From: DASXRA01 sp036502575
Lineage (GTDB): Bacteria > Actinomycetota > Actinomycetes > Mycobacteriales > Jatrophihabitantaceae
Direction of reading: 5' to 3'
Length of the DNA: 64,000 nucleotides
NCBI GenBank assembly: GCA_036502575.1
Contig: DASXYL010000064.1
Location: forward strand, 42,068-106,067
A program made the translations under genes and the position numbers. Shown here in pieces: positions 7,979-17,352 of the stretch (the stretch's first letter is position 1; each line of letters starts with the position of its first letter). Below the pieces are notes generated by a model that was not told the DNA's origin, searched no databases, and worked only from the letters and a program-made list of their open reading frames with translations.

Positions 7979-9493
7979 ATGCCTGATTTCGTCGGTGCCG
8001 TCGACCAGGGCACCACCAGCACCCGATTCATGATCTTCGATCACGACGGCGCAGAGGTGGCCAAGCACCAGCTCGAGCACGAGCAGATCCTGCCGCGAGC
8101 CGGCTGGGTCGAGCACAACCCGGTCGAGATCTGGGAGCGGACCAGCTCGGTGATCCAGACGGCCATGAACCAGCGCGGCCTGTCGGCGGCCGATCTCGCC
8201 GCGCTGGGCATCACCAACCAGCGTGAGACGACGGTGGTGTGGAACAAGCGCACCGGCCGTCCGTACTACAACGCCATCGTCTGGCAGGACACCCGCACCG
8301 ACCGCATCGCCAGCGCGCTGGAACGCGAGGGCAAGGGCGATGTCATTCGCCGCAAGGCCGGTCTGCCGCCGGCCACCTACTTCTCCGGCGGCAAGATCCA
8401 GTGGATCCTCGACAACGTCGACGGGGTGCGGGAGGCCGCCGAGAACGGCGAGGCGGTCTTCGGTAACACCGACACCTGGCTGATCTGGAACCTGACCGGT
8501 GGCGTCAACGGCGGGTCGCACATCACCGACGTCACCAACGCCAGCCGGACGATGCTCATGGATCTCGAGACGCTGGCCTGGGACGACGAGCTGCTGTCGT
8601 TCTTCGGCATCCCGCGCGCGATGCTGCCCGAGATCCGACCGTCATCGGACCCGGACGGGTACGGCGAGGTCGTCGGCCCGCCGTCGGTCGCGGGCGTCCC
8701 GCTCACCGGCGACCTGGGCGACCAGCAGGCCGCCACCGTGGGGCAGGTGTGCTTCGCGCCGGGCGAGGCCAAGAACACCTATGGCACCGGCAACTTCATG
8801 CTGCTCAACACGGGCGAGGAGCTCGTCCGCAGCCACAACGGCCTGCTGACGACGGTGTGTTACCGCTTCGGCGATCAGAAGCCGGTGTACGCACTCGAGG
8901 GCTCGATCGCCGTCACCGGATCGGCCGTGCAGTGGCTGCGTGACCAGCTCGGCGTCATCTCCGGCGCTTCGGAAACCGAGTCGCTGGCCCGTCAGGTGGA
9001 AGACAACGGCGGGGTGTACTTCGTTCCGGCGTTCTCCGGGCTGTTCGCGCCGTACTGGCGCAGCGATGCCCGCGGCGCGATCGTCGGGCTGTCCCGGTAC
9101 AACACCAACGCGCACCTGGCCCGCGCCACTCTCGAGGCGATCTGCTACCAGAGCAAGGACGTCGCCGACGCGATGGAGCAGGACTCGGGCGTGCACGTCG
9201 AGACGCTCAAGGTCGACGGAGGCGTCACGGCCAACGACCTGTGCATGCAGTTGCAGGCCGACATCCTGGCCGTGCCGGTGAGCCGACCGGTGGTCGCCGA
9301 GACCACCGCCTTGGGCGCCGGATATGCAGCCGGGCTGGCTACCGGGTTCTGGTCGAGCACCGACGAACTGCGGCAGAACTGGCAGGAATCGAAGAGATGG
9401 ATTCCGCAGTGGAACGACGCGCAACGCGCCGAGGGATACGCCGGGTGGCAGAAGGCCGTCCAGCGAACCCTCGACTGGGTGGACGTGGACTAG
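7979..9493 (+). CDS. glpK: Glycerol kinase, operon copy
   Basis: The 504-residue FGGY kinase of the glpFKD operon is the likely main glycerol kinase. It shows VDQGTTSTRFMIFD at the N-terminus, NQRETT, IVWQDTR, GDQQAATVGQ, YGTGNFMLLNTG and LKVDGGVTANDLCMQLQ. It begins 28 bp after glpF behind GGAGGAAG and ends 4 bp before glpD, giving a tight operon. The product passes glycerol-3-phosphate to GlpD. A second, divergent GlpK is encoded at 4654-6198. Confidence 0.95.
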   Translation: MPDFVGAVDQGTTSTRFMIFDHDGAEVAKHQLEHEQILPRAGWVEHNPVEIWERTSSVIQTAMNQRGLSAADLAALGITNQRETTVVWNKRTGRPYYNAIVWQDTRTDRIASALEREGKGDVIRRKAGLPPATYFSGGKIQWILDNVDGVREAAENGEAVFGNTDTWLIWNLTGGVNGGSHITDVTNASRTMLMDLETLAWDDELLSFFGIPRAMLPEIRPSSDPDGYGEVVGPPSVAGVPLTGDLGDQQAATVGQVCFAPGEAKNTYGTGNFMLLNTGEELVRSHNGLLTTVCYRFGDQKPVYALEGSIAVTGSAVQWLRDQLGVISGASETESLARQVEDNGGVYFVPAFSGLFAPYWRSDARGAIVGLSRYNTNAHLARATLEAICYQSKDVADAMEQDSGVHVETLKVDGGVTANDLCMQLQADILAVPVSRPVVAETTALGAGYAAGLATGFWSSTDELRQNWQESKRWIPQWNDAQRAEGYAGWQKAVQRTLDWVDVD

Positions 9494-9497
9494 AAGC

Positions 9498-11210
9498 ATG
9501 AGCGTCTCTGCGGCAATGTCACCCGAAGCTCGGGCCGCCGCGCTGCGCACGATGAGCCAGACCGAGGTCGACATCCTGGTCGTCGGTGGCGGCGTCGTCG
9601 GAGCCGGTGCGGCGCTGGATGCGGTGACCCGGGGGCTGACCACGGCCATCGTCGAGGCTCGTGACTGGGCGTCGGGCACGTCGAGCCGATCGAGCAAGCT
9701 CATCCACGGTGGGCTGCGATACCTGGAGATGCTGGACTTCGCGCTGGTCCGCGAGGCCTTGCACGAGCGTGGTCTCATGCTGGATCGGCTCGCGCCGCAC
9801 CTCGTGCATCCGGTCCCGTTCTTGTATCCGCTGCAGCACCGGATCTGGGAACGGCCCTACGTCGGCTCGGGGATCTTGCTCTATGACGTCATGAGCGCGA
9901 TCGGCCGTCACGGCGCGCGCGGCGTGCCCCACCACCGGCATCTGACCCGCCGGCAGGCGCTGCGCGAGGCGCCGTGCCTCAAACCGTCGGCGCTCACCGG
10001 TGGGGTGCAGTACTGGGATGCTCAGGTCGACGACGCGCGACACACGATGACCATCGTGCGCACGGCCGTGCACTACGGGGCGCTGGCCGCCAATCGCGCC
10101 GAGGTGACCGGGTTCCTGCGGGCGGGCGAGCGCGTCACCGGCGCCGAGGTCGTCGACCTGGAGACCGGTGGGAACCTGCGGATCCAGGCCGGTCAGGTGA
10201 TCAACGCGACGGGCGTATGGACCGACGACACGCAGCGGATGGCCGATACCCGCGGGCAGTTCCACGTGCGCGCGTCCAAGGGGATCCACCTGGTCGTGCC
10301 GCGCGACCGGTTGCAGTCGACGACCGGCATCATCTTGCGCACCGAGACGTCGGTGCTGTTCGTCATCCCGTGGGGCCGGCACTGGATCATCGGAACCACT
10401 GACACGGATTGGCATCTGGAGAAGGCGCATCCGGCGGCGAGCGCCCGCGACATCGACTACCTGCTCGAACGCGTCAACTCGGTCCTGGTCTCGCCACTCA
10501 CCCGTGCGGATGTCGAAGGCGTGTACGCCGGGCTGCGACCGCTGCTGTCGGGGGAGTCCGACTCGACGTCGACCCTGTCGCGCGAGCACGTGGTCGGGCA
10601 CCCGGTGCCGGGGTTGGTGGTGGTCGCCGGTGGCAAGTACACGACGTACCGCGTGATGGCCAAGGACGCCGTCAACGAGGCGGTGCGCAGCATGGACCGG
10701 CGTGTGACGGACTCGGTCACCGATCGCATCCCGCTGTCCGGAGCCGACGGCTACGAGGCGTTGAAGAACAAGCGGCAGGAGCTCGCCGCGTCGTCGGGCC
10801 TGCACGTCGCGCGCATCGATCATCTGCTGAGCCGGTACGGGACGATGATCGTCGAGCTGCTGGATCTGGTGCGGGCCGACGCCGCCCTGGCCGAGCCGCT
10901 GCCCGGGGCCGACGACTACCTGCGCGTCGAGGTGCTGTACGCCGTCACCCACGAGAGTGCTCGACACGTCGACGACGTGCTGACCCGACGCACGCGCGCC
11001 TCGATCGAGGCCTGGGACCGCGGCGTGCAAGCAGCACCGGTCGTGGCCGCGCTCATGGCCGGCCCTCTCGGCTGGGACGAGCAGCAGGTCGAGGCCGAAA
11101 TCGAGTACTACCACAAGCGGGTACAGGCTGAGCGCGACTCTCAGGACCAGCCCGACGACGCCACGGCTGACGCCGCCCGCCTCAATGCTCCAGAAATCAC
11201 CACCCGCTAG
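9498..11210 (+). CDS. glpD: Aerobic glycerol-3-phosphate dehydrogenase
   Basis: The 570-residue FAD-dependent membrane-associated enzyme oxidises glycerol-3-phosphate to dihydroxyacetone phosphate and passes electrons to quinone. The FAD Rossmann motif VVGGGVVGAGAALDA is near the N-terminus, followed by GTSSRSSKLIHGGLRYLE, which is diagnostic of GlpD. A helical C-terminal domain follows. The start at 9498 lies 4 bp after the glpK stop; internal ATGs at 9516 and 9552 are alternatives because the ribosome site is weak. It is the last gene of the operon, and a 21-bp hairpin ~60 bp downstream may end the transcript. Confidence 0.93.
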   Translation: MSVSAAMSPEARAAALRTMSQTEVDILVVGGGVVGAGAALDAVTRGLTTAIVEARDWASGTSSRSSKLIHGGLRYLEMLDFALVREALHERGLMLDRLAPHLVHPVPFLYPLQHRIWERPYVGSGILLYDVMSAIGRHGARGVPHHRHLTRRQALREAPCLKPSALTGGVQYWDAQVDDARHTMTIVRTAVHYGALAANRAEVTGFLRAGERVTGAEVVDLETGGNLRIQAGQVINATGVWTDDTQRMADTRGQFHVRASKGIHLVVPRDRLQSTTGIILRTETSVLFVIPWGRHWIIGTTDTDWHLEKAHPAASARDIDYLLERVNSVLVSPLTRADVEGVYAGLRPLLSGESDSTSTLSREHVVGHPVPGLVVVAGGKYTTYRVMAKDAVNEAVRSMDRRVTDSVTDRIPLSGADGYEALKNKRQELAASSGLHVARIDHLLSRYGTMIVELLDLVRADAALAEPLPGADDYLRVEVLYAVTHESARHVDDVLTRRTRASIEAWDRGVQAAPVVAALMAGPLGWDEQQVEAEIEYYHKRVQAERDSQDQPDDATADAARLNAPEITTR

Positions 11211-11271
11211 TGCCCCGCGCCGCAGCGTTAATCGTGAGATAAGTCGGCCGGCCCTACGTACCGAATCCACC

Positions 11272-11324
11272 TTGGTGATCATGGAGTTGTGGCTGTTATT
11301 CGACCACAACTCCATGATCACCAA
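11272..11324. repeat. Perfect 21-bp inverted repeat downstream of glpD
   Basis: The arms at 11272-11292 and 11304-11324 are exact reverse complements around an 11-nt spacer. The ends (TTGGTGATCATGG / CCATGATCACCAA) and the inner GTGG-CTG...CGA-CCAC match the design of the hairpin at 1391-1444. It lies between the convergent glpD and the EccA-like gene, so it could act as a bidirectional terminator. The shared layout with the other copy also suggests a dispersed palindromic repeat family. Confidence 0.85.
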
Positions 11325-11402
11325 CGGTCTGATTGCTGACCGGGGTCAGGAGCGGCGTACGACGGAACTCGCGCGACCCGGACCAGGCCCCCAGAACCTG
11401 GA

Positions 11403-13064
11403 TCACGGCTGGTCGTCGATGACGGCTTGGATGTCGGCGGCCGTGACCGCGCGCAGTTCGGCCAGTTCCGGCATGCGGCCGAGCGCGCGCAGCCGGCGGG
11501 ACTGGGTCTTGCGGGTGGCCTCGAACATCCGCCGGGCGTCGCGGGCGTTGCCGAAGTCCGGCGCCTGGGCGACCTGGGCGAAGTGCTCGGCCAGCAGCGG
11601 TTCGGCGTCGCCGTCCAGGTCGTAGTCGGCCGATCGCACCATGCGCCGCATGATCAGCACCAGCTCGTCGGTCGCGTAGTTCTCGAAGTGGATCGTCTTG
11701 GAGAACCGGGACGCCAGGCCCGGGTTGGCGTCGCAGAACTGCACCATCTCCTCGGTGTACCCGGCCGCGATCACGGCGATCTCGTCGCGGTGGTCCTCCA
11801 TGAGCTTGACCAGCGTGTCGATCGCCTCCTGGCCGAAGTCACCGCCGGACGCGCCGGAGCGGGCGAGCGTGTACGCCTCGTCGATGAACAGCACGCCGCC
11901 CATCGCCTGCTCGAACAGGACCGACGTCTTCTCCGCGGTGTGGCCGATGTACTGGCCGACCAGGTCGCGGCGCGACACCTCGGTGAACTGCCCGCGATCC
12001 AGCAACCCGAGCGCGGCGAGCAGTTGGCCGTACACGCGCGCCACCGTGGTCTTGCCGGTGCCGGGCGAGCCGGTGAACATCAGGTGGTGGCTCACGCCGG
12101 GCGTGCCGAGGCCGGCCCGGCGCCGCCACTCGTTGACCTGGATCTCGTCGATCAGCGCGCGGACCTCGGACTTGACGCCGCGTAGTCCCACCATCGCGTC
12201 CAGCTCGGCGAGCAGCTCCTCGAGACCGGCGCTGCCGCTGTTGCCGCGCGTGGTCGGGACCGGCGAGTCGGTCGTGACGACCGTCGGCGTGGCGCCCTCG
12301 GCCACGAGGATCGCCGGCTCGGCGGTGTTCTCCAGCCGGCAGTCCTCCACCCGCCCCGCGCAGCCGCGCGCGAACGAGATGCCGACGCCCTGCACGTCGT
12401 GCACCCGGCACCGGCGCAGGATCGGTGCGCTCTCGTGGGCGACCACCACCCCTTCGACGACCTCGGAGATCTCGCAGCCCTCCACGACCGGCCGGCCGGC
12501 CTGGTAGACGTAGATGCCCCGCCCACCGCAGGCCGTGATCGTGCAGTTGCGGATCGCCGGATCGGCCCCCAGCCGGACGATGACGCCGTCGCCCTCGACC
12601 TGGTGCACGCGCACATCCTCGAAGACCCCGCCGGCGTCCTCGATCACCAGACCGTCCTGGGCCTCGGTGACGGTGCAGCGGGTGACCCGGCAGGTGGCGC
12701 CGGCGGCCACCCGCAGCCCCGGTCCGTACGGGGCGGACAGCTCGCACCGATCGAGCACCAGCTCGCCACCATCCATCTCGACGGCCGACCCCTCACCGCC
12801 CCGCAGGGTCAGGTCCCGCAGCCCGAGGTAGCCGCCGCGCGCCCGGACGACCGGACGGTCGGACCCGGTCGCGTCGAGCACCACCTCGCCGGTGCCGCGC
12901 AGGGTCAGGCGCCGGTCGGAGATGGCCAGCGTCTCGGCGTACTCGCCGGCGTCGATCGAGATGACGGCGTCGTCCGGCGCGGCCTGCAACGCCTCGCCGA
13001 TCGTGCGGTACGCGCCGTGCTGGGCGGCGCTGACGCGAAGCTGGCGGACCGTCGAGGTCGCCAT
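11403..13064 (-). CDS. EccA-like AAA+ ATPase with N-terminal beta-helix domain
   Basis: The 553-residue protein has two parts. Residues ~1-235 form a right-handed beta-helix (pectate-lyase/NosD-like, repeated LxxxxV/C-x-I coils). Residues ~255-550 form an AAA+ module of the CbxX/CfqX type, with Walker A GSPGTGKTT, Walker B VLFIDEAYTL and an arginine-finger region. Mycobacterial EccA proteins are cytosolic AAA+ ATPases of this class that act with type VII secretion. Here the usual TPR N-terminus is replaced by a beta-helix. I place the start at ATG 13064, which overlaps the TGA of the preceding regulator by one base (TGATG), so translation is probably coupled. The longer upstream frame runs inside the regulator gene and is not coding. 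A role in T7SS is inferred from location. Confidence 0.85.
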   Translation of the reverse strand: MATSTVRQLRVSAAQHGAYRTIGEALQAAPDDAVISIDAGEYAETLAISDRRLTLRGTGEVVLDATGSDRPVVRARGGYLGLRDLTLRGGEGSAVEMDGGELVLDRCELSAPYGPGLRVAAGATCRVTRCTVTEAQDGLVIEDAGGVFEDVRVHQVEGDGVIVRLGADPAIRNCTITACGGRGIYVYQAGRPVVEGCEISEVVEGVVVAHESAPILRRCRVHDVQGVGISFARGCAGRVEDCRLENTAEPAILVAEGATPTVVTTDSPVPTTRGNSGSAGLEELLAELDAMVGLRGVKSEVRALIDEIQVNEWRRRAGLGTPGVSHHLMFTGSPGTGKTTVARVYGQLLAALGLLDRGQFTEVSRRDLVGQYIGHTAEKTSVLFEQAMGGVLFIDEAYTLARSGASGGDFGQEAIDTLVKLMEDHRDEIAVIAAGYTEEMVQFCDANPGLASRFSKTIHFENYATDELVLIMRRMVRSADYDLDGDAEPLLAEHFAQVAQAPDFGNARDARRMFEATRKTQSRRLRALGRMPELAELRAVTAADIQAVIDDQP

Positions 13065-14065
13065 CAGTGGCTCTCGGCCGGCGCTCGCAGCCAGCCTCGT
13101 TCCGCGGCTCGGGCCCCGAGTTCGAACCGGCTGCTGGCGCCCGCGCGGTCCATCAGGTCGGCGACGATGCGCCGCACTGTGCGCACCGACACCTTGAGTC
13201 GGTAGGAGGCCGACTGATCCGTCGCTCCGGCGAAGAGGAGTTCCAGCAGGTACCGCTCGCGTTTGGTGACTGCACTTTCGCGGGCGGCTGCCTCGACCAA
13301 CGGCGACGCGCCGGCCCACACCCGTTCGAACAGCTCGACGACCGCGGTGACGGCACTGGGCAGGCGCAAGGTCGCCAGCCCGACAGTCTGTCCGGAGGCC
13401 GTGTCGCTCACTGGCAGGGCCACCGTGGCCGAGTCGATGATCAGCGCGGAGGTCGGCACGCGCCCGATACGGACGTCGGCCCCGGTGTCGGTCAGATTGT
13501 GCAGCCAGCGATCCCGGACCGGGTCCAGCCCTCGACCGTTGCCGAACACCAGCCGGCAGCAGACGCCGTCGGCACACCAGCCGGGCAGCGCCGGTCCGTC
13601 GAGCAGGACGGCGCTCGATGTGCTCATCGCGACGACTTCGCTGGACGCCGCCTCGGCCAGCTGGCGGGTCCGGGCCTTGATGTCGTGGGCGCCCCAGCAC
13701 ACGTCCGCGATCTGCAGGCTGCGCGATTGCGGGCTGTGGCTCAGGCCGGTGACCAGATCGGCGATGGCTCGCCGACCTTGTTCGAGCTCCTCGCGCCGTT
13801 GCGCCAGCTCGGCATCCAGCCGGTCGGCGAGGGCCGGCAGGCCGACGTCGGGGTCGACCACGTGCACGGCGTCCGCGTCGTAGCGCACGAGCCCCAGCTC
13901 GCCCAGCCGGGCCACCGTCCGCTCGGCCGTGTCGACATCGACCGCGAGTTGCGCGGCCAGCTCGGGCACGGTCCCGGCCGGATGCCGCAGCAGGTCACGG
14001 TAGGCCGATTCGAGCTCGTGATCCAGGCCGAGACCGGCCAACTGCACGCGATACACGTCGTCCAC
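13064..14065 (-). CDS. TrmB-like/LuxR-type transcriptional regulator
   Basis: The 333-residue protein has a TrmB-like winged helix at residues ~10-65 (AAQLAVDVDTAERTVARL), a short coiled coil, a middle domain resembling the PLD-like effector domain of TrmB regulators, and a C-terminal helix-turn-helix (residues ~265-325, SYRLKVSVRTVRRIVADLM) of the LuxR/ECF type. It precedes the EccA-like gene with a one-base overlap and follows eccE in the leftward gene series, so it is a good candidate regulator of the secretion locus. The ligand is unknown. A small palindrome at 14136-14149 lies just upstream. Confidence 0.8.
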   Translation of the reverse strand: MDDVYRVQLAGLGLDHELESAYRDLLRHPAGTVPELAAQLAVDVDTAERTVARLGELGLVRYDADAVHVVDPDVGLPALADRLDAELAQRREELEQGRRAIADLVTGLSHSPQSRSLQIADVCWGAHDIKARTRQLAEAASSEVVAMSTSSAVLLDGPALPGWCADGVCCRLVFGNGRGLDPVRDRWLHNLTDTGADVRIGRVPTSALIIDSATVALPVSDTASGQTVGLATLRLPSAVTAVVELFERVWAGASPLVEAAARESAVTKRERYLLELLFAGATDQSASYRLKVSVRTVRRIVADLMDRAGASSRFELGARAAERGWLRAPAESH

Positions 14066-14135
14066 CGGACACCTCGCTTCGGAAGGGCTGCAGAGCCATC
14101 GTCGGAAGCGCCCATCCGGGGGTGATATATCGGAA

Positions 14136-14149
14136 GTCCAGAATTGGAC
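14136..14149. promoter_or_regulatory. Palindrome between eccE and the regulator gene
   Basis: GTCCA-GAAT-TGGAC is a 5+4+5 palindrome in the 91-bp gap between the end of eccE and the start of the regulator, 71 bp upstream of the latter. It could be an autoregulatory operator. The arms are short, so this is tentative. Confidence 0.35.
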
Positions 14150-14156
14150 CGACCGC

Positions 14157-15665
14157 TCAGCGCGGGACGGCCTGCGCGTTCAGGGGCAGTGAGCTGGCCA
14201 CCGCGGCGACCTGATCGCCGTCGAAGCGCTCCAGCCCGACGTCCTCGGCGAGATCCTCGAAGGCGAAGGCCAGCAGGCTGGCCGAGTTCTCCAGCCGGGC
14301 GCGGTCGCTTTCGGTGATGCGCACGAGCAACTCGCCGACGTCGGACACCTGCCGGGCCTGGCGCCGGGCCGCGATGGCGATCGTCGTGCCCCGGCTGGGG
14401 ATCAGGTGCAGCCGGCGCAGGATCTGGGCCCGGACGGCCTGGTCCGCGTCGGGCCAGTGCCGGATGCGAAAGCAGGCGTGCACGGCCGATCCGGCTTGCC
14501 AGGCCGCCCAGGTTTCGTCGAGCCGCGGTGGTTCGGTGTTCGGGATGCCGTCCAGATGGGAGAGCGCCGAGACCAGCGACAACGTCTCCTCGCGGTCGAA
14601 CGTCCGGGTCGGCACGTCCTCGCGGGCTAGCCGGCGGATCATGCGCTGCACGGCGTTGGCCAGGGCCAGGCTCAGGTCGTCGTCGGCGTGGATGTCGGCG
14701 GTGCGGACGGCCTGCACGGTTATCCAGACGCGGCGGCTGGCATTACCGGCCCGCGCGCCCAGGTTGGGAGTCGGCGTGGTCTGCATGATCAGCTTCGCGG
14801 CGAACAGGGGCGCGTCGGCGTCCGGCGACGGCAACAGCGACGCGACGGAGGTGCGCGCGGCCCAGGGGAGATAGGCCGGGTCGGGGTGGCCGATATCGTC
14901 GGGTATCTGCAGCTCCAGGACGGTGGCGACGCCGTCGGCCTGGTGGATGAATGCGACCGGGATGCCGTCCAGATCGATGGTCTCGACGGACGGATGGTCG
15001 GCGAGATGGTCGATCAGGTCCTCGGCGGTCAGGTCCCCTGCCGCCAGCTGCGCCTGGTGCGCCCGCAGCAGGTAGCGGGCGGCCCGGCTCATCCACTGGT
15101 ACAGCAGCCGGCCGCGGATGCGGACGGTGGTGGCCGCCACCGCACACGTCACGGCGGCGATGGCCGCGATGGTGACGGTTCGAGGCCGGCCGATGCTCGC
15201 GATCAGGGTCGCAGCGGCCAACTCCCAGGTCAGCAGCCGACCTAGGCCTATCGAACGCGCGCGACGCCGCAGCGGGCCCGATGGCGCGTTTCCGGGTAGC
15301 GACTGTCGCACGGCGCGCAGCATCGTGGCGATCGAGGACGTGCGGGCGAGGGCCGGCCCGGCTCGTCGCTGCCGCCCGGCGCGCGGCTGCGCGCGACCGG
15401 TGGCCCGACCGAGGCTCGGCGCCTGGGCTGCCTCCTTGCGCAGCCGTACGGCGCGCGGCTGGCCGGTCCGGACGGCGGTGCCCGGACGGCTCGGGGCGAT
15501 GAGCAGGTGGCCGGCCGGCGACGGCGCAGTTGCGGTGGTTGGCGGTGCGCCGGACGCCTCGGCCGGCTCGGCCGGCGGGTTCGCGGAGGCGGTCGAGGCG
15601 GAGGCGGCCGAACCGGTCGGCGGCCCCGCGTCGGGCGGTCCCGCGTTCGGGGGTCCTGCGTTCAT
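14157..15665 (-). CDS. eccE: Type VII secretion protein EccE
   Basis: The 502-residue protein has a Pro/Ala-rich N-terminal ~130 residues. Two adjacent membrane segments follow (about residues 145-185, LLTWELAAATLIASI and VTIAAIAAVTCAVAATT). After a basic patch (RIRGRLLYQWMSRAARYLLR) comes a large soluble domain typical of EccE. EccE sits at the periphery of the ESX membrane complex in mycobacteria. The N-terminal extension is longer than in mycobacterial EccE and is probably disordered. It lies downstream of the putative substrate genes at 15750-20267 and upstream of the regulator, all leftward. Confidence 0.85.
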   Translation of the reverse strand: MNAGPPNAGPPDAGPPTGSAASASTASANPPAEPAEASGAPPTTATAPSPAGHLLIAPSRPGTAVRTGQPRAVRLRKEAAQAPSLGRATGRAQPRAGRQRRAGPALARTSSIATMLRAVRQSLPGNAPSGPLRRRARSIGLGRLLTWELAAATLIASIGRPRTVTIAAIAAVTCAVAATTVRIRGRLLYQWMSRAARYLLRAHQAQLAAGDLTAEDLIDHLADHPSVETIDLDGIPVAFIHQADGVATVLELQIPDDIGHPDPAYLPWAARTSVASLLPSPDADAPLFAAKLIMQTTPTPNLGARAGNASRRVWITVQAVRTADIHADDDLSLALANAVQRMIRRLAREDVPTRTFDREETLSLVSALSHLDGIPNTEPPRLDETWAAWQAGSAVHACFRIRHWPDADQAVRAQILRRLHLIPSRGTTIAIAARRQARQVSDVGELLVRITESDRARLENSASLLAFAFEDLAEDVGLERFDGDQVAAVASSLPLNAQAVPR

Positions 15666-15749
15666 AGCCCCTCTATCCCTCCTGCGGCGCGCCGCTCACC
15701 CGGCGAGCGACGCCCGCTGGGACGTCGCGCGCCGGGTGGCCATCATCAA

Positions 15750-17312
15750 TCAGCGGATGACCGCGGAGGCCTCTCCGTGGTCGCGCGGCGTGGGTACCTC
15801 GGGTGCTGCGGGTGTCGCGGGGGACTCCTGGGCCGCTACCACGCCGGTGCCGGGATCGTCGATCAGCCAGGCGTCCTCGTCGAGGAACATGTCCTGCGCG
15901 AGGCCGGCCTCGGCCCGGCGGGCCGCCGCCTTGCTGGCCTTGCGTCGGGTCGACGCGACGACGCCGGGGACCTCCGCGTCCTTGGCTGCGCGCCCGAGCA
16001 GGCCAGCGGCCACGCCCGGGTTGATCGGCTTGGCGCTTCCCGGCCGGATCGCGGCCGATCGCGTTCCGCGGGCCCCGCCGGGCGTGGCGCCGGACACGGG
16101 CGAGATGGCGACCTGCCGCTTGCGCTCGTCGTCGTGCTTGCCCTTGTTGCCGGTGCCTGCCCGGGAGCCTGCCCGGGAGCCGGCGTTGGAGCCGGAGCCG
16201 GGGCCCGGCATGAACGGCACGAGTCCGGTGCCGCTGCCCGAGCCCGAGCCCGAGCCGACGGTCGCGGCGCCGCCGGTAGCACCCAGTGCTGGCCCGGCCA
16301 GACCGGCCGCGGGCAGCATCGGCATCGTGGCCGCACCACCGGTCGCGACCGGGCTGGGCGCGAACGCCGGAGCGCTGGGCACCGACGGGGCCACCGCGCT
16401 AGAGCCGAGGCCGGCCAACGTGGGGCCGGCCGGGGTGCCGGCCACTGCCGGTCCCGCCGCGGCCGGAAGGGCCGCCGTCGCGGTGGCGGACGCTCCGGGC
16501 GTGACGACCGTGCCCGGGGCGCTGCCGACCGCGGTGTTCGGCAGGGCCGCGTTGGCGGTCGCGGCGTTGGTGGCTGCCGTGTGCGTCCCCGCGGTGGTGA
16601 CCACACCGGGAAGGGCGGCCGCCGGGCTCGCTGCGGGAGTCGTCGTATCGGCCGCCCCGGTCTGGTCGGCCGGCGTGATCGTTCCGTTCGGCGTCGCGCT
16701 CGGCGGCGCCTGGGTGACCTGCGGTGTTGCGAGCTCGGTCTGGTAGCCCTGCATGATGGCCTTCGAGGCCTGCAGCACGCCGCGCGCCATGCTCTGCATC
16801 GGCGCCATCATCTGCTCGGTGTCGAACTTGCACTTCGGGGCGTTGGCCAGATCCTGCTCCCACTTGTCCCACCACCGCTTCACGATGGGGAAGTTCTGGT
16901 CGATGATGTCGGCCGCGCTCAGCAGCGCCGGCTTGATCGGGTCAGTCGCCTCGGCGCGCTGGTCCAGGGACCGGGTGAAGTTGTCGGCCTGGAGGTTCAG
17001 GGCGTCGGCGTCCTTGCCGGTGAAGCCGACGAGCTGGCCCTTCGCGGCGGTGACCTGGTCCTTGGCCGCGTCGAGCACCTGGTACTGCTTGTCCCAGTTG
17101 GCGGCGGCCGTGCGCATCGCCGGGGCCACGATATTTTTGAAATCCTGGGCGTCTTGCCACCACAGGCCGGCCTTGTAGTTCGAGTCGGCCTGGGTGCCGG
17201 TGAGGGTCCACCGCCCTTCGTCCCACCATGCCTCGACGTTCCACTGCTGATATGTCTCGATGTCTTGCCCGTTCGGCCCTTTAGTGACCGAGACGGGAGC
17301 TAGGACGCCCAT
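15750..17312 (-). CDS. Putative type VII substrate: helical Trp-rich head, Ala/Pro-rich tail
   Basis: The 520-residue protein is not recognised by name. Residues ~1-200 are helical and rich in Trp pairs (NVEAWWDEGRW, AGLWWQDAQDF, KRWWDKWEQDL), which recall WXG/PPE-like secretion domains. Residues ~200-430 are low-complexity Ala/Pro/Gly/Thr with GSGSGSGSGT, and the C-terminus has basic patches and a Pro/Ala-rich tail. The start at 17312 is preceded by AGAGGAGGA, a strong ribosome site. It lies among Esx-like genes inside the secretion locus, so a secreted or cell-surface role is likely. No enzymatic motif is visible. Confidence 0.7.
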   Translation of the reverse strand: MGVLAPVSVTKGPNGQDIETYQQWNVEAWWDEGRWTLTGTQADSNYKAGLWWQDAQDFKNIVAPAMRTAAANWDKQYQVLDAAKDQVTAAKGQLVGFTGKDADALNLQADNFTRSLDQRAEATDPIKPALLSAADIIDQNFPIVKRWWDKWEQDLANAPKCKFDTEQMMAPMQSMARGVLQASKAIMQGYQTELATPQVTQAPPSATPNGTITPADQTGAADTTTPAASPAAALPGVVTTAGTHTAATNAATANAALPNTAVGSAPGTVVTPGASATATAALPAAAGPAVAGTPAGPTLAGLGSSAVAPSVPSAPAFAPSPVATGGAATMPMLPAAGLAGPALGATGGAATVGSGSGSGSGTGLVPFMPGPGSGSNAGSRAGSRAGTGNKGKHDDERKRQVAISPVSGATPGGARGTRSAAIRPGSAKPINPGVAAGLLGRAAKDAEVPGVVASTRRKASKAAARRAEAGLAQDMFLDEDAWLIDDPGTGVVAAQESPATPAAPEVPTPRDHGEASAVIR

Positions 17313-17352
17313 GTCATTCCTCCTCTAGTCGCGCCGAGTCGTCATGCCCGGG

